Part shown: piece by piece, positions 1-6,158 of the stretch | Layout of the letters: every line of letters starts with the position of its first letter | Numbering within the stretch: the first letter of the stretch is position 1 | From: Proteobacteria bacterium UBA1847 | GTDB taxonomy: Bacteria > Pseudomonadota > Gammaproteobacteria > Steroidobacterales > Woeseiaceae | NCBI GenBank assembly: GCA_002338605.1 | Contig: DDIP01000420.1 | Span: 1-6,158, forward strand | DNA: 6,158 nt | Direction of reading: 5' to 3' | The notes under the pieces: generated by a model | Seen by the model: the letters and a program-made list of their open reading frames with translations, nothing else | The model's database searches: none | Told to the model about the DNA's origin: nothing | Program-made: the position numbers and the translations under genes

Positions 1-372
1 CGGTTCGTTTGTGTTGAGCCCCAACCAGCCGGTGACAGTGACTTGCGGACAAACATCGAAGTGTAGGTCGAGGTCAGTGTAGATCCCTGTTGTGCCATCC
101 AGAAGTAGTGCCTGGCCACTGATACCTTCGCCAAATTGTGGCAGCGCAGGCTGGTTTTCGCGGCCGAAGGCCGTTCCGGAGTGGCCGTTTCCGCTCGCAT
201 CCGAGAGATCGCCATCAAACTTGTAGTTGGCGTCACAGGCTGATTGGGCGTGCGCGACGTTCGCCAGAAATAGCAAGGCTGAAATAATCATGAATCTCGC
301 GAGACTCCATCGCCGCATGGAGTGCAGGTGACGTTCTACACCGAGGCTGAAAAGACCTGTTCGTCTGCTCAT
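1..372 (-). CDS. Secreted LamG/concanavalin A-like domain protein, N-terminal part (runs off the window)
   Basis: This reading frame is open from an ATG at 372-370 to the window edge, giving 124 residues of an incomplete protein. The start is supported by an AAGGAG Shine-Dalgarno sequence (381-386) 8 nt upstream. The in-frame Met19 and Met28 have no comparable site. Residues 19-42 form a signal peptide (basic MRRW, then a hydrophobic stretch) with an AHA|QS cleavage site after residue 42; the n-region is unusually long if Met1 is used. The mature part opens like a LamG/Laminin_G_3 lectin-like fold: YKFDGDLSDASGNGH (50-64), then GQALLLDGTTG (86-96), then a VTVTGW strand (111-116). Such β-sandwich domains usually bind carbohydrate or form part of larger extracellular proteins. 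Cys46 and Cys108 could form a disulfide after export. The C-terminal part, and so any catalytic or anchoring domain, is outside the window. The family call is from motif recognition. Confidence 0.82.
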   Translation of the reverse strand, partial: MSRRTGLFSLGVERHLHSMRRWSLARFMIISALLFLANVAHAQSACDANYKFDGDLSDASGNGHSGTAFGRENQPALPQFGEGISGQALLLDGTTGIYTDLDLHFDVCPQVTVTGWLGLNTNEP

Positions 373-380
373 GCTACCTG

Positions 381-386
381 CTCCTT
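381..386 (-). promoter_or_regulatory. Shine-Dalgarno site of the LamG-type gene
   Basis: On the minus strand this reads AAGGAG, 8 nt before the ATG at 372-370. It decides the start in favour of this ATG over the internal Met codons at 318-316 and 291-289. Confidence 0.7.
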
Positions 387-414
387 CGATTCATGCCTCG
401 GATGGGCGCTGCCT

Positions 415-441
415 GAAACGTCGTTTCGCGCTCACGAAACG
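415..441. repeat. Nested inverted repeats between the lipoprotein and LamG genes
   Basis: CGTTTCG (422-428) and CGAAACG (435-441) form a perfect 7-bp inverted repeat with a 6-nt loop. The left arm can pair instead with GAAACG (415-420), separated by a single base, so two mutually exclusive hairpins are possible. The element starts 8 bp past the lipoprotein stop codon. There is no T-tract on the minus strand, so it is not a standard intrinsic terminator. It could protect or separate transcripts, or be an operator for the LamG gene. No function is shown. Confidence 0.4.
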
Positions 442-449
442 CTTGCCGA

Positions 450-746
450 CTATTTAACAACCGCGGGATCCACACCGCACTTTCTCAGCCGGGCCTGAAC
501 ATCCGGGTCGGAGTCAGCACGCATCAGTTCCACAGTCTCGATACTGGACACCACGCATTGGGCTTGATCCTTGGTGATACCCCATTCACGGACAAACGAA
601 TTCACCATGGAATCGGAAACCTTGGCAGACACCTTTTTCTGGTATCTGGCCACAGCATCGTCTGCCGTCGGCTCCCCAGACGACTCATGATTCCCGCCGC
701 AGGACAATAGAAAAGCCGATAGAAAAACGGCAAACCACGGTTTCAT
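450..746 (-). CDS. Small lipoprotein of unknown function with a Cys pair
   Basis: This 98-residue protein begins MKPWFAVFLSAFLLSCGG, a lipoprotein signal peptide with lipobox LLSC and the lipid-modified cysteine at position 16. The +2 residue is Gly rather than Asp, which by the usual enterobacterial rule favours outer-membrane sorting. The frame is open upstream to an ATG at 827, but I chose the ATG at 746-744 because it starts the signal peptide directly and has GGGAGG upstream. The mature part is a polar linker (17-28) followed by probable α-helices. Cys64 (DQAQCVV) and Cys90 (RLRKCGV) are placed so that a disulfide could close a helical hairpin. I do not recognise a named family, and no catalytic motif is visible. 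It sits 286 bp downstream of the giant barrel gene and 77 bp upstream of the LamG-type gene, on the same strand. A small periplasm-facing accessory or structural lipoprotein is the most that can be inferred. Confidence 0.8.
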   Translation of the reverse strand: MKPWFAVFLSAFLLSCGGNHESSGEPTADDAVARYQKKVSAKVSDSMVNSFVREWGITKDQAQCVVSSIETVELMRADSDPDVQARLRKCGVDPAVVK

Positions 747-754
747 GCATTCCT

Positions 755-760
755 CCCAGG
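755..760 (-). promoter_or_regulatory. Ribosome binding region of the lipoprotein gene
   Basis: The bases just upstream of the ATG at 746-744 read GGGAGGAATGC on the minus strand. The GGAGG core is about 5 nt from the start codon. This supports the internal start over the longer open frame beginning at 827. Confidence 0.5.
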
Positions 761-799
761 ACACTTGAATGGTTGTGTGTGTCGGCGCTCGGATGCGCT

Positions 800-829
800 T
801 TGCAATATTTGCGCAAGAAAGTTGCACAA
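800..829 (-). promoter_or_regulatory. Cluster of three TTGC-type palindromes, possible operator/promoter
   Basis: Three near-identical sites lie in 30 bp: TTGCAA (800-805), the perfect palindrome TTGCGCAA (809-816), and TTGCACAA (822-829, read TTGTGCAA on the minus strand). Their centres are 10 and 13 bp apart, about one helical turn. They lie roughly 55-85 bp upstream of the lipoprotein start. A poor -35/-10 pair (TTGTGC, 16 nt, TATTGC) can be drawn through them on the minus strand. This is consistent with a regulated promoter, but the regulator is unknown and the -10 match is weak. Confidence 0.3.
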
Positions 830-1002
830 TGCCGTTCCCTGGCTCGTCGCAACTGATCCCGAACCAACCGCCTCTTCCTATTCAATAGCGCAGCCGAGAG
901 CCCGATCCGCCACCTGGCCGCAAGAACGCACAGCAGCAATCGCTGGCCATCCCGTTCCAGGTGGTATCGGCTTGGCTTCGTTGCGGTCCGGAAACTAACT
1001 TG

Positions 1003-1024
1003 TCGGAGGCAGCGAGCTCTCCGA
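1003..1024 (-). terminator. Weak hairpin after the barrel gene, possible terminator
   Basis: TCGGAG and CTCCGA form a 6-bp stem around a 10-nt loop, 8 bp past the stop codon of the large gene. There is no run of T downstream on the minus strand, so intrinsic termination would be poor. It may be a transcript 3'-end stabiliser or chance. Confidence 0.22.
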
Positions 1025-1032
1025 TTGGGGCG

Positions 1033-3624
1033 CTACAAGCTTCCCGTCACGTTCAGAAATACGCCCTGGTGGTCGAAACTCAGATCGGTCAGGTTGTCGG
1101 AGAAGTCCGTAAAGTTGTAACCCAGGCCAACCTTCATATTGTCCCCGAAATACCGTGATACGGTCGTGAGGAAGCCGCTTCGGCTTTCATTCAGGTCCGG
1201 CATGTCCAGCATGCGGACTTCAGCCAGCAACTCCCAGTTGTCGCGGAATGTGTAGTCACCACGCAGCACGTACAGGTGCGCGTTGTTGTCGAAGAACGTC
1301 GGATCCTCACGATCCAGGCTGACCTGCCCAAGCCGATAGGCATACTTGCCGCCTATGGAGACCTGCGGCGTCACATCATAGGAAACGTCAATGGCAGCGA
1401 TATGGCTCTTTTGAATAAACTCGGCGGCGATGTTCTGCAATGTCACCTGGTCTGTTGTCGGAACGTTGTAGAAGTAGGTGTATTTGACCATCGTATTCAG
1501 ACGATCATTGCTGACCGGACGATAGGCGTAACCTGCGACCGCCTCGGTAAAGCCGCCGTCATAGAACGTACCCAGTGAGCTCTCGCTCTCCGAGTGATTG
1601 AGCTTGCCAATGATGCGGCCGGATGGGCCCATCTGGTACTTGAGGCTATTCCGGAACAACCATGTCCGGCGCTCGTTGCGGCTCAGGTCCGTTTGCTCGA
1701 CGTCGTCGTTTCGATACTCGATACCGCTGGCGAGTTGAATATCGCCTGTCGAGAAACCAACCTGAATGCCGCCGGCAACGCGGTCGGTCTCAGCACCGGT
1801 GTACGTGTCAAGCAATGTTCCAATGTCTGTATTCAGACCAAAACTCCACGTCTCGCCCGGCGCGAAACTGATGCCGGTCGAATGCGTCAGTCCCATCATC
1901 GTATCGTTGTGCTGGTAGCGCTCTTCCAGGAAAACACTGCTGCTGTCTGAAAAACGCGACTTCACGCCGGCGACGAGATTACCCTGGCTGCCGCGCACTG
2001 TCGTCAAGCCATTATCGGCACGCTCGTTTTCGAGCGTGTAATTCAGATACAGGCTGGTGTTATCCGAATACTTGTAGGTTGAGCCGAGTCGCCCGCCGCC
2101 GCCGAGATCGCCATCCGAGACCTCCGCGTCGATTTGCAACTTCTCCGAAATTTGCACGGTGCCGCCCACGCCGGCACGCGCATTCTCTTCCCGGCTTCCC
2201 GTGACGGACACTGTCTCCTGTACAAATCCGTAGACATTCCAGTCCGATCTTGAGTCGTAGCCGAGCTGCAGGACTGCGTCCGCCCGTTCGCCTTCGTCCT
2301 GGGTCAGGGGCACGATAATGGATCGATCGGTACGCTCATCCTCGCGGTAACCCAGGCTTAAATCCCAGTGGTCACCCATCCTGTAGCCGATGTTGTATTC
2401 CTGTGCGCGCGTTTCTACGCGCTGCAACTGAGTTCGATTGTCTATCTTAGCGCCAAAGCTGAACCGATCGCCAATCGGCAGGCTGAATGTCCCGCCATAG
2501 TTTTTGGTATCGGTCAGGGCCGTCAGCCCTGGAGCCGAATAGCCGGCATCGACTTCCTGCACATACATCGTCATGCGTGCGTTGATTCCGACGTCGATGA
2601 CATCGGCAACCTTTAAGCTCACGTCAGCACGACTGGCATCCGCCCTGGCGTTCACGAACCGGGTTGCATCGTAGCTGTTGAATTCGTAACCGCCGTCTGC
2701 GGAAAACAACGGCATCGCCAACAAGCCTTCGCTCGTCGCCTGCTGGACCTTCAACCACGACTCCGGCGCAAGCCGCAAGGTCAGGTCAGCGCCCTGCAAC
2801 GAACTGTCTTCGCCATCTTGCTCGTTCACGTTGGAGGTCACGCCGAGCTTCACGTGATCGCCGAACCAGTAGTGCGCCTGGCCGCCGACCGACAATGCAT
2901 CAATCGAATCGAAGCCCGGACTATACTCGTAACGCACGACGAGGTACGCCTCATCCCCCGAAACGGCACCACTGCGAATCAGTAAATTGTCATCTGCCGT
3001 CGATGCCAGCGGCTCACTTAGCACGACACGACCTTGCAGGTAGTCGATATCGTAGTCGATCATTGGCGTCAGGTTGACCACCCCGGTCACGATGCCTGAG
3101 GCCTTGTCACGCAGTTCGATACGGACACGCTCCGACCCTGAAAGCAGGTCCTGGCGCTTCAGGAAATACAGCGACCCACCGGTACCCCGGAACTCCTCGC
3201 GACTGCCGATCGTACCCGGCTCGGCCGCGTAGACATCCGCACTGTAGCGCTGCTCGCCGAAACCCGTTGTCGCGTCAGACTGGTAGTGCAGATTCGCGCC
3301 GTACAGCCCACGATCGACATGTGCCAGTTCGTTGTTGACGTAAGCGACCTTGAAGTTGCCCCATTGGCCGAAGTTATCATCCTGGCTGACGCGGACGAAA
3401 AACTTGCCCATCGTCGGCGCCATTTCTTCGACCGTACTGTCGTCACCAAACGTTGGGTAGTAGTACTTCTCATCAATGCGACGGAAGAACGCATCAGGCG
3501 ACTTGTCCATAAAGCCGCTAAAGATGTCTCCGATTGAGCCCTCGCGCGTATCGGCACTCGCCATCACACGCCAGTGATCGCCGAACTTGCCGTTGACGAA
3601 AAACGCCAAACGGCCGTCGACGCT
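1033..3624 (-). other. Predicted giant β-barrel region (residues about 835-1697)
   Basis: About 860 residues show alternating polar and hydrophobic strands, many aromatic residues at strand ends, and charged Asp/Asn/Gly-rich loops, for example DHWDLSLGYREDERTD (1252-1267) and DNWELLAEVRML (1629-1640). No cysteine occurs after 560, as is common for barrels. Allowing roughly 15-20 residues per strand plus loop, and leaving out the insert, the number of strands could exceed 30. That is an estimate from length, not a count of modelled strands. The final strand (QGVFLNV) is followed by TGSL rather than ending in Phe or Trp. Confidence 0.6.
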
Positions 3625-6126
3625 GGAATCCGGATCGACGCCTGAGTTCACGCCCTGCAGCAGATCCATCGGACCACTGGTCTTGCTACCCGATACGGTC
3701 AGATCCGCCATGCCGACGTAGAACCAGTCCTTCTCGTCAAACTCCAGGTCACGCAGATAAAGCTCCCCGTGACCTTCCTTGTCGAGCACCGCCACCTCTA
3801 CCGTGTGCAGGCCCTGCGGCAGAATTTCCTCGGCAACGAACGCACCGTTTTCATCCACCGGAATCGGTCGTCCGGCTACCCAGATTTCCTGGTCCTCCGA
3901 AATGCCCCTGCCGCGTACGCTGACCGTGCCACTGCTGAGACCGATGTTCTGCAGCCCCAGCGTGTTTTCACCGTACGCTGCAAACAGCACACCATCCGCA
4001 TTGGGCTTTTTGATGCCATCCTGTATTTCTGTCTCATCGATCCTGAAGTCGGCGTCATAGTCGATCGCCAAAGCCTTCGGCTTGGTTTCATCAAAATTGC
4101 CATCCGCGCCGTAGGCTCTCAATACGTAGGCCAGCTTCCCGACCGGCGCACGGAAGTCATCCGATGTCGGCCGCCACCTTGATGTGCCGTCGACTTTCAG
4201 CTCGACAATATCCAGCGGCTCGCTTTCCAAAGACTGACCCGTTTCGAAAATTCGCACTTCGGCACGATCCAGAAAGTGCGAGTAATTGGTGTACATGCGA
4301 AACTGCACATCGCTCGCGATGGTTTCACCGCCATCCAGTTCCACGACCGCGATTCGTTCCGGCTCCGCCGACACGCTGAGTCGCGGCGCAGACCGCATGT
4401 TGTCGAAGCCGAATTGAATATCCGCCCCGGCCAGCGCGACATCGGTGCAACGCTGGATATCGGCCGAACTGCGCTTTGGATCATCGATGGGTTTGCCGTC
4501 CACGGTGATGCGCATCAGGTTCAGCCCGAGCGGATTCTCCGGGTTGACCTCACGCGTCATGCGAGTGATATCGACACCTTCGTAGTCATCCAGCAGCGCG
4601 AGTTCGTCGTAAACAACCTGCACCGAGACATGCGACGTCTCACCCTGAATAAATCCGGCGTTCACGACGTCATCCGAATGCACGTAGCCACGCCCTTCGA
4701 ACTCGGCCTGTTTCGGGTCAAGCTGCATGTCGGCGGCGATCCGCTCCATCGCCCGCCGCGCGCGTGAAGCCGACAGCCCAACGTCATCTTCATAAACACC
4801 TGCGGTACGACGCGCGAGGCGTTCGTTGCGAGTGTAGCCCACGAAGCGCAGCCGGGGATTGGTCTTGTCCGCCACATCCTGGAGCCCGCGCGACAATACC
4901 GCCGTATAGCCAGCCGGAATAACCGGGCGGCCATTAGCAAATTCCAGGTCTTCGATGACGCCCCAGGGCGGATCGTAGATTCTTGTCACCATCTCCGCGC
5001 CAACGTCGCCCGGACACAATTGCGGCTCGTCCGGCAGATCCTGCAAGGGATCGTCATACCAGAATTCGACTTCGACACGACGATTGAGTGCGCGCCCCTG
5101 CGCCGTTGCATTGCTGCTCATGGGCTTTTCGGAACCCCGGCCATCACTTTCGATCGCGCTGGTCGGCAACTCCAGTTCGTCCTGCACGGCAAGTGCAACA
5201 CGCCGCGCATGCGCTTTCGACAGGCCCGTGTGGTCACCGTAGATTCGCGCTGTACGGCCGCTCAGCGGCATGCCATCGGTGAAACCAACGAACTTCACGA
5301 CGACGTTTTGTTTGTCTTCGAGGTTCGTGAACCCCTGTCGGACCTGCTCGATGAACGTATCGTCTATATCGACGGCTTCTGCGCTGTAATGCAGCGGTGG
5401 AATAAGATTCTGTACCCGGGCGCGGCGCGCGTGTCCGTCGACATATCGCAATTTGCAGACCGTTTCGAGGCGACAGACCTTGACCGTTGTGACCTCGTGT
5501 TTGACGAGGTATTCCTCGAGCGCTACCTGGTCACGTACTTCGTCGTACCACACCTCCACTTCGACGCGACGGTTCTGCGCCCGTCCCGCCAGGGTGCTAT
5601 TGGATGCGACCGGGTTCAGATCGCCCTGCCACGAATACGCAACCGCTTCGGCGGGCAATGCGAGTGCCGTTTGCATGTACTCTGCAACTTCGCCGGCTCG
5701 CTCCTTCGACAAACCCATGTTGTCGCCGTAGATTTCAGCCAGACGTGTAGACAGTGGCTGGTTATCGGCATGACCAACCAGGTGAAGTCGAACATTCATC
5801 CGGTCCTTCATGCCCTCGAGAATCTTGCTCAACTCTTCAACCGTGCCTTCAGGAATCTGTGCTACACCGGATTCAAAGAGAATCGGCGCAACGACGTTGC
5901 CAAGCTTGACGGTTTCCAGCCCATCCTCAAGCGTTTCACGCGTCCCGATCTCGTCACTGGCTTCCGTCCTTAGGCGTGCCGGGTTCTGCACCCATTGCAT
6001 GAACGTGAGGTCATTCGTCAAATGACGTTCGACGGCCTCGCCCATCGACGTCTCCTCGACATCCTGTGCTGTCGCCACAAGCGGCAGCCATAGCAAGTGC
6101 GCGGTCAGACGGGTCAGTGTTTTCAT
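1033..6126 (-). CDS. Giant OmpA-domain outer-membrane β-barrel protein
   Basis: The 1697-residue product has a Sec signal peptide (MKTLTRLTAHLLWLPLVATA|Q, cleavage after 20). Three OmpA-like domains follow at about 78-194, 240-357 and 388-506. A β-rich segment (510-690) contains WRP and YVLRAYGADGNFDET motifs, and an Ig-like segment covers about 730-798. From WFYVGMADLTV (801) onward the sequence alternates like membrane β-strands with GDHW-type turns to the end, apart from an inserted non-barrel segment (about 975-1070). OmpA-like domains normally bind peptidoglycan diaminopimelate, so the protein is probably an outer-membrane barrel tethered to the cell wall. No TonB box or TonB plug is seen. 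The last residues are TGSL, not the usual aromatic end. The start follows a G6 run (6134-6139), not a standard Shine-Dalgarno. The only cysteines I see are at 218, 224, 371 and 560. Substrate and function are unknown; export of a surface protein is a hypothesis, structural anchoring an alternative. Confidence 0.93.
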   Translation of the reverse strand: MKTLTRLTAHLLWLPLVATAQDVEETSMGEAVERHLTNDLTFMQWVQNPARLRTEASDEIGTRETLEDGLETVKLGNVVAPILFESGVAQIPEGTVEELSKILEGMKDRMNVRLHLVGHADNQPLSTRLAEIYGDNMGLSKERAGEVAEYMQTALALPAEAVAYSWQGDLNPVASNSTLAGRAQNRRVEVEVWYDEVRDQVALEEYLVKHEVTTVKVCRLETVCKLRYVDGHARRARVQNLIPPLHYSAEAVDIDDTFIEQVRQGFTNLEDKQNVVVKFVGFTDGMPLSGRTARIYGDHTGLSKAHARRVALAVQDELELPTSAIESDGRGSEKPMSSNATAQGRALNRRVEVEFWYDDPLQDLPDEPQLCPGDVGAEMVTRIYDPPWGVIEDLEFANGRPVIPAGYTAVLSRGLQDVADKTNPRLRFVGYTRNERLARRTAGVYEDDVGLSASRARRAMERIAADMQLDPKQAEFEGRGYVHSDDVVNAGFIQGETSHVSVQVVYDELALLDDYEGVDITRMTREVNPENPLGLNLMRITVDGKPIDDPKRSSADIQRCTDVALAGADIQFGFDNMRSAPRLSVSAEPERIAVVELDGGETIASDVQFRMYTNYSHFLDRAEVRIFETGQSLESEPLDIVELKVDGTSRWRPTSDDFRAPVGKLAYVLRAYGADGNFDETKPKALAIDYDADFRIDETEIQDGIKKPNADGVLFAAYGENTLGLQNIGLSSGTVSVRGRGISEDQEIWVAGRPIPVDENGAFVAEEILPQGLHTVEVAVLDKEGHGELYLRDLEFDEKDWFYVGMADLTVSGSKTSGPMDLLQGVNSGVDPDSSVDGRLAFFVNGKFGDHWRVMASADTREGSIGDIFSGFMDKSPDAFFRRIDEKYYYPTFGDDSTVEEMAPTMGKFFVRVSQDDNFGQWGNFKVAYVNNELAHVDRGLYGANLHYQSDATTGFGEQRYSADVYAAEPGTIGSREEFRGTGGSLYFLKRQDLLSGSERVRIELRDKASGIVTGVVNLTPMIDYDIDYLQGRVVLSEPLASTADDNLLIRSGAVSGDEAYLVVRYEYSPGFDSIDALSVGGQAHYWFGDHVKLGVTSNVNEQDGEDSSLQGADLTLRLAPESWLKVQQATSEGLLAMPLFSADGGYEFNSYDATRFVNARADASRADVSLKVADVIDVGINARMTMYVQEVDAGYSAPGLTALTDTKNYGGTFSLPIGDRFSFGAKIDNRTQLQRVETRAQEYNIGYRMGDHWDLSLGYREDERTDRSIIVPLTQDEGERADAVLQLGYDSRSDWNVYGFVQETVSVTGSREENARAGVGGTVQISEKLQIDAEVSDGDLGGGGRLGSTYKYSDNTSLYLNYTLENERADNGLTTVRGSQGNLVAGVKSRFSDSSSVFLEERYQHNDTMMGLTHSTGISFAPGETWSFGLNTDIGTLLDTYTGAETDRVAGGIQVGFSTGDIQLASGIEYRNDDVEQTDLSRNERRTWLFRNSLKYQMGPSGRIIGKLNHSESESSLGTFYDGGFTEAVAGYAYRPVSNDRLNTMVKYTYFYNVPTTDQVTLQNIAAEFIQKSHIAAIDVSYDVTPQVSIGGKYAYRLGQVSLDREDPTFFDNNAHLYVLRGDYTFRDNWELLAEVRMLDMPDLNESRSGFLTTVSRYFGDNMKVGLGYNFTDFSDNLTDLSFDHQGVFLNVTGSL
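2917..3204 (-). other. Segment inserted within the barrel (residues about 975-1070)
   Basis: Between an early set of barrel-like strands (835-970) and the main barrel (from about 1075) lies a segment of different texture. It contains EEFRGTGGSLYFL (977-989), LLSGSERVRIELRDK (994-1008) and MIDYDIDYLQGRVVLSEPL (1022-1040). The pattern 'GS..V.iE.RD..sG....L....DYdiDY..GrI.l..PL' resembles small β-domains found in other very large outer-membrane proteins. It may be a plug or a periplasmic domain. The comparison is from memory and the boundaries are approximate. Confidence 0.45.
4609..5895 (-). repeat. Tandem array of three diverged OmpA-like domains
   Basis: The domains lie at about 5545-5895, 5056-5409 and 4609-4965 (domains 1, 2 and 3 in protein order), each near 117 residues. 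All share a hydrophobic strand, a V-G-x-[AT]-[DR] turn, an IYGDxxGLS-type stretch, and a closing VEVxxWYD-like strand. Domain 1 has Asp121 and Arg143 at the positions of E. coli OmpA Asp271 and Arg286, which contact peptidoglycan. Domain 2 has Asp284 but His306 in place of Arg. Domain 3 has Arg433 in place of Asp, keeps Arg455, and has lost the NRRVEVE motif. DNA similarity between copies is low, so the duplication is old. Confidence 0.85.
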
Positions 6127-6129
6127 TGC

Positions 6130-6158
6130 TCAACCCCCCGCGGCTGTTTTGCCGGCTT
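6130..6158 (-). CDS. Possible 3' end of an upstream gene (very short fragment)
   Basis: On the minus strand the frame ending at TGA (6132-6130) reads Ala-Gly-Lys-Thr-Ala-Ala-Gly-Gly-stop. The TGA lies 3 nt before the ATG of the barrel gene, a spacing typical of translationally coupled genes. The fragment is only eight codons and other frames are also open, so it may equally be an untranslated leader. Product unknown. Confidence 0.25.

Larger units (their letters stand above)
747..1032. other. Intergenic region between the barrel gene and the lipoprotein gene
   Basis: No convincing gene lies in these 286 bp. Short open frames on both strands lack protein-like composition. On the minus strand the stretch holds a weak hairpin just past the barrel gene's stop codon (1003-1024) and an AT-richer segment with three TTGC-type palindromes (800-829). 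The latter is the likeliest place for the lipoprotein gene's promoter. A small perfect palindrome, CTATT-C-AATAG, lies at 878-888. Nothing else stands out. Confidence 0.55.

Noticed and set aside
747..827. N-terminal extension of the lipoprotein frame from an ATG at 827.
   Set aside because: The extension would put 27 polar residues before a perfect lipoprotein signal peptide. It also runs through the presumed promoter palindromes, and the internal ATG has its own ribosome binding sequence.
878..888. Small palindrome CTATT-C-AATAG in the intergenic region.
   Set aside because: Five-base arms are too short to claim function on their own, and no matching promoter spacing was found.
685..939. 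An 84-codon minus-strand frame overlapping the lipoprotein gene in another frame.
   Set aside because: It is Arg-rich and pattern-free, and it conflicts with the better-supported lipoprotein start and signal peptide.
765..998. A 77-codon plus-strand frame in the intergenic region, with a weak AGGA upstream.
   Set aside because: The translation is low in coherent structure, it covers the presumed promoter of the lipoprotein gene on the other strand, and no family resemblance is visible.
1033..3624. Classifying the barrel as a TonB-dependent receptor.
   Set aside because: No TonB box or N-terminal plug domain is visible. The N-terminus is instead occupied by OmpA-like and Ig-like modules.
3769..4182. 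A 137-codon plus-strand frame and an overlapping 93-codon one, antisense to the Ig-like segment.
   Set aside because: They are shadows of the large gene. Neither has a protein-like pattern or recognisable motif.
5020..5973. A 317-codon open frame on the plus strand, antisense to the OmpA-like array.
   Set aside because: It lies wholly inside a well-supported gene on the other strand. Its translation has no recognisable domain or coherent hydrophobic pattern, and its span matches the repeated OmpA-like region, whose codon usage leaves the opposite frame open.

Overview
The window reads as chromosomal DNA of a Gram-negative bacterium, most likely a proteobacterium. It holds a very large outer-membrane β-barrel protein with peptidoglycan-binding OmpA-like domains, a small lipoprotein and a secreted LamG-type protein, with canonical Shine-Dalgarno sites on the two small genes. 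A gammaproteobacterium is my best guess from the style of the proteins. Nothing in the window (no rRNA or core gene) proves it.

All supported genes lie on the minus strand, so the order of transcription is right to left. The last bases, 6130-6158, may be the 3' end of an upstream gene whose TGA would sit 3 nt before the next start. Then comes a 1697-residue envelope protein (6126 to 1033). It has a Sec signal peptide, three OmpA-like domains in tandem, β-rich and Ig-like periplasmic segments, and a C-terminal half that looks like one very large β-barrel. A 286-bp non-coding stretch follows (747-1032), with a weak hairpin and a cluster of TTGC-type palindromes. Next is a 98-residue lipoprotein (746 to 450). 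After a 77-bp spacer containing nested inverted repeats comes the start of a secreted LamG/concanavalin A-like protein (372 to beyond position 1).

The large protein is the centre of interest. Its architecture suggests a barrel tethered to the cell wall through an N-terminal OmpA-like array, but only the first of the three domains keeps both hallmark peptidoglycan-contacting residues. I do not recognise a characterised member of the family. A role as a surface-protein exporter or as a structural envelope anchor is a hypothesis. The lipoprotein and the LamG protein are compatible with an envelope or surface theme, but no sequence evidence shows that they work with the barrel. There are no tRNA or rRNA genes, insertion sequences, CRISPR arrays or phage genes in the window.
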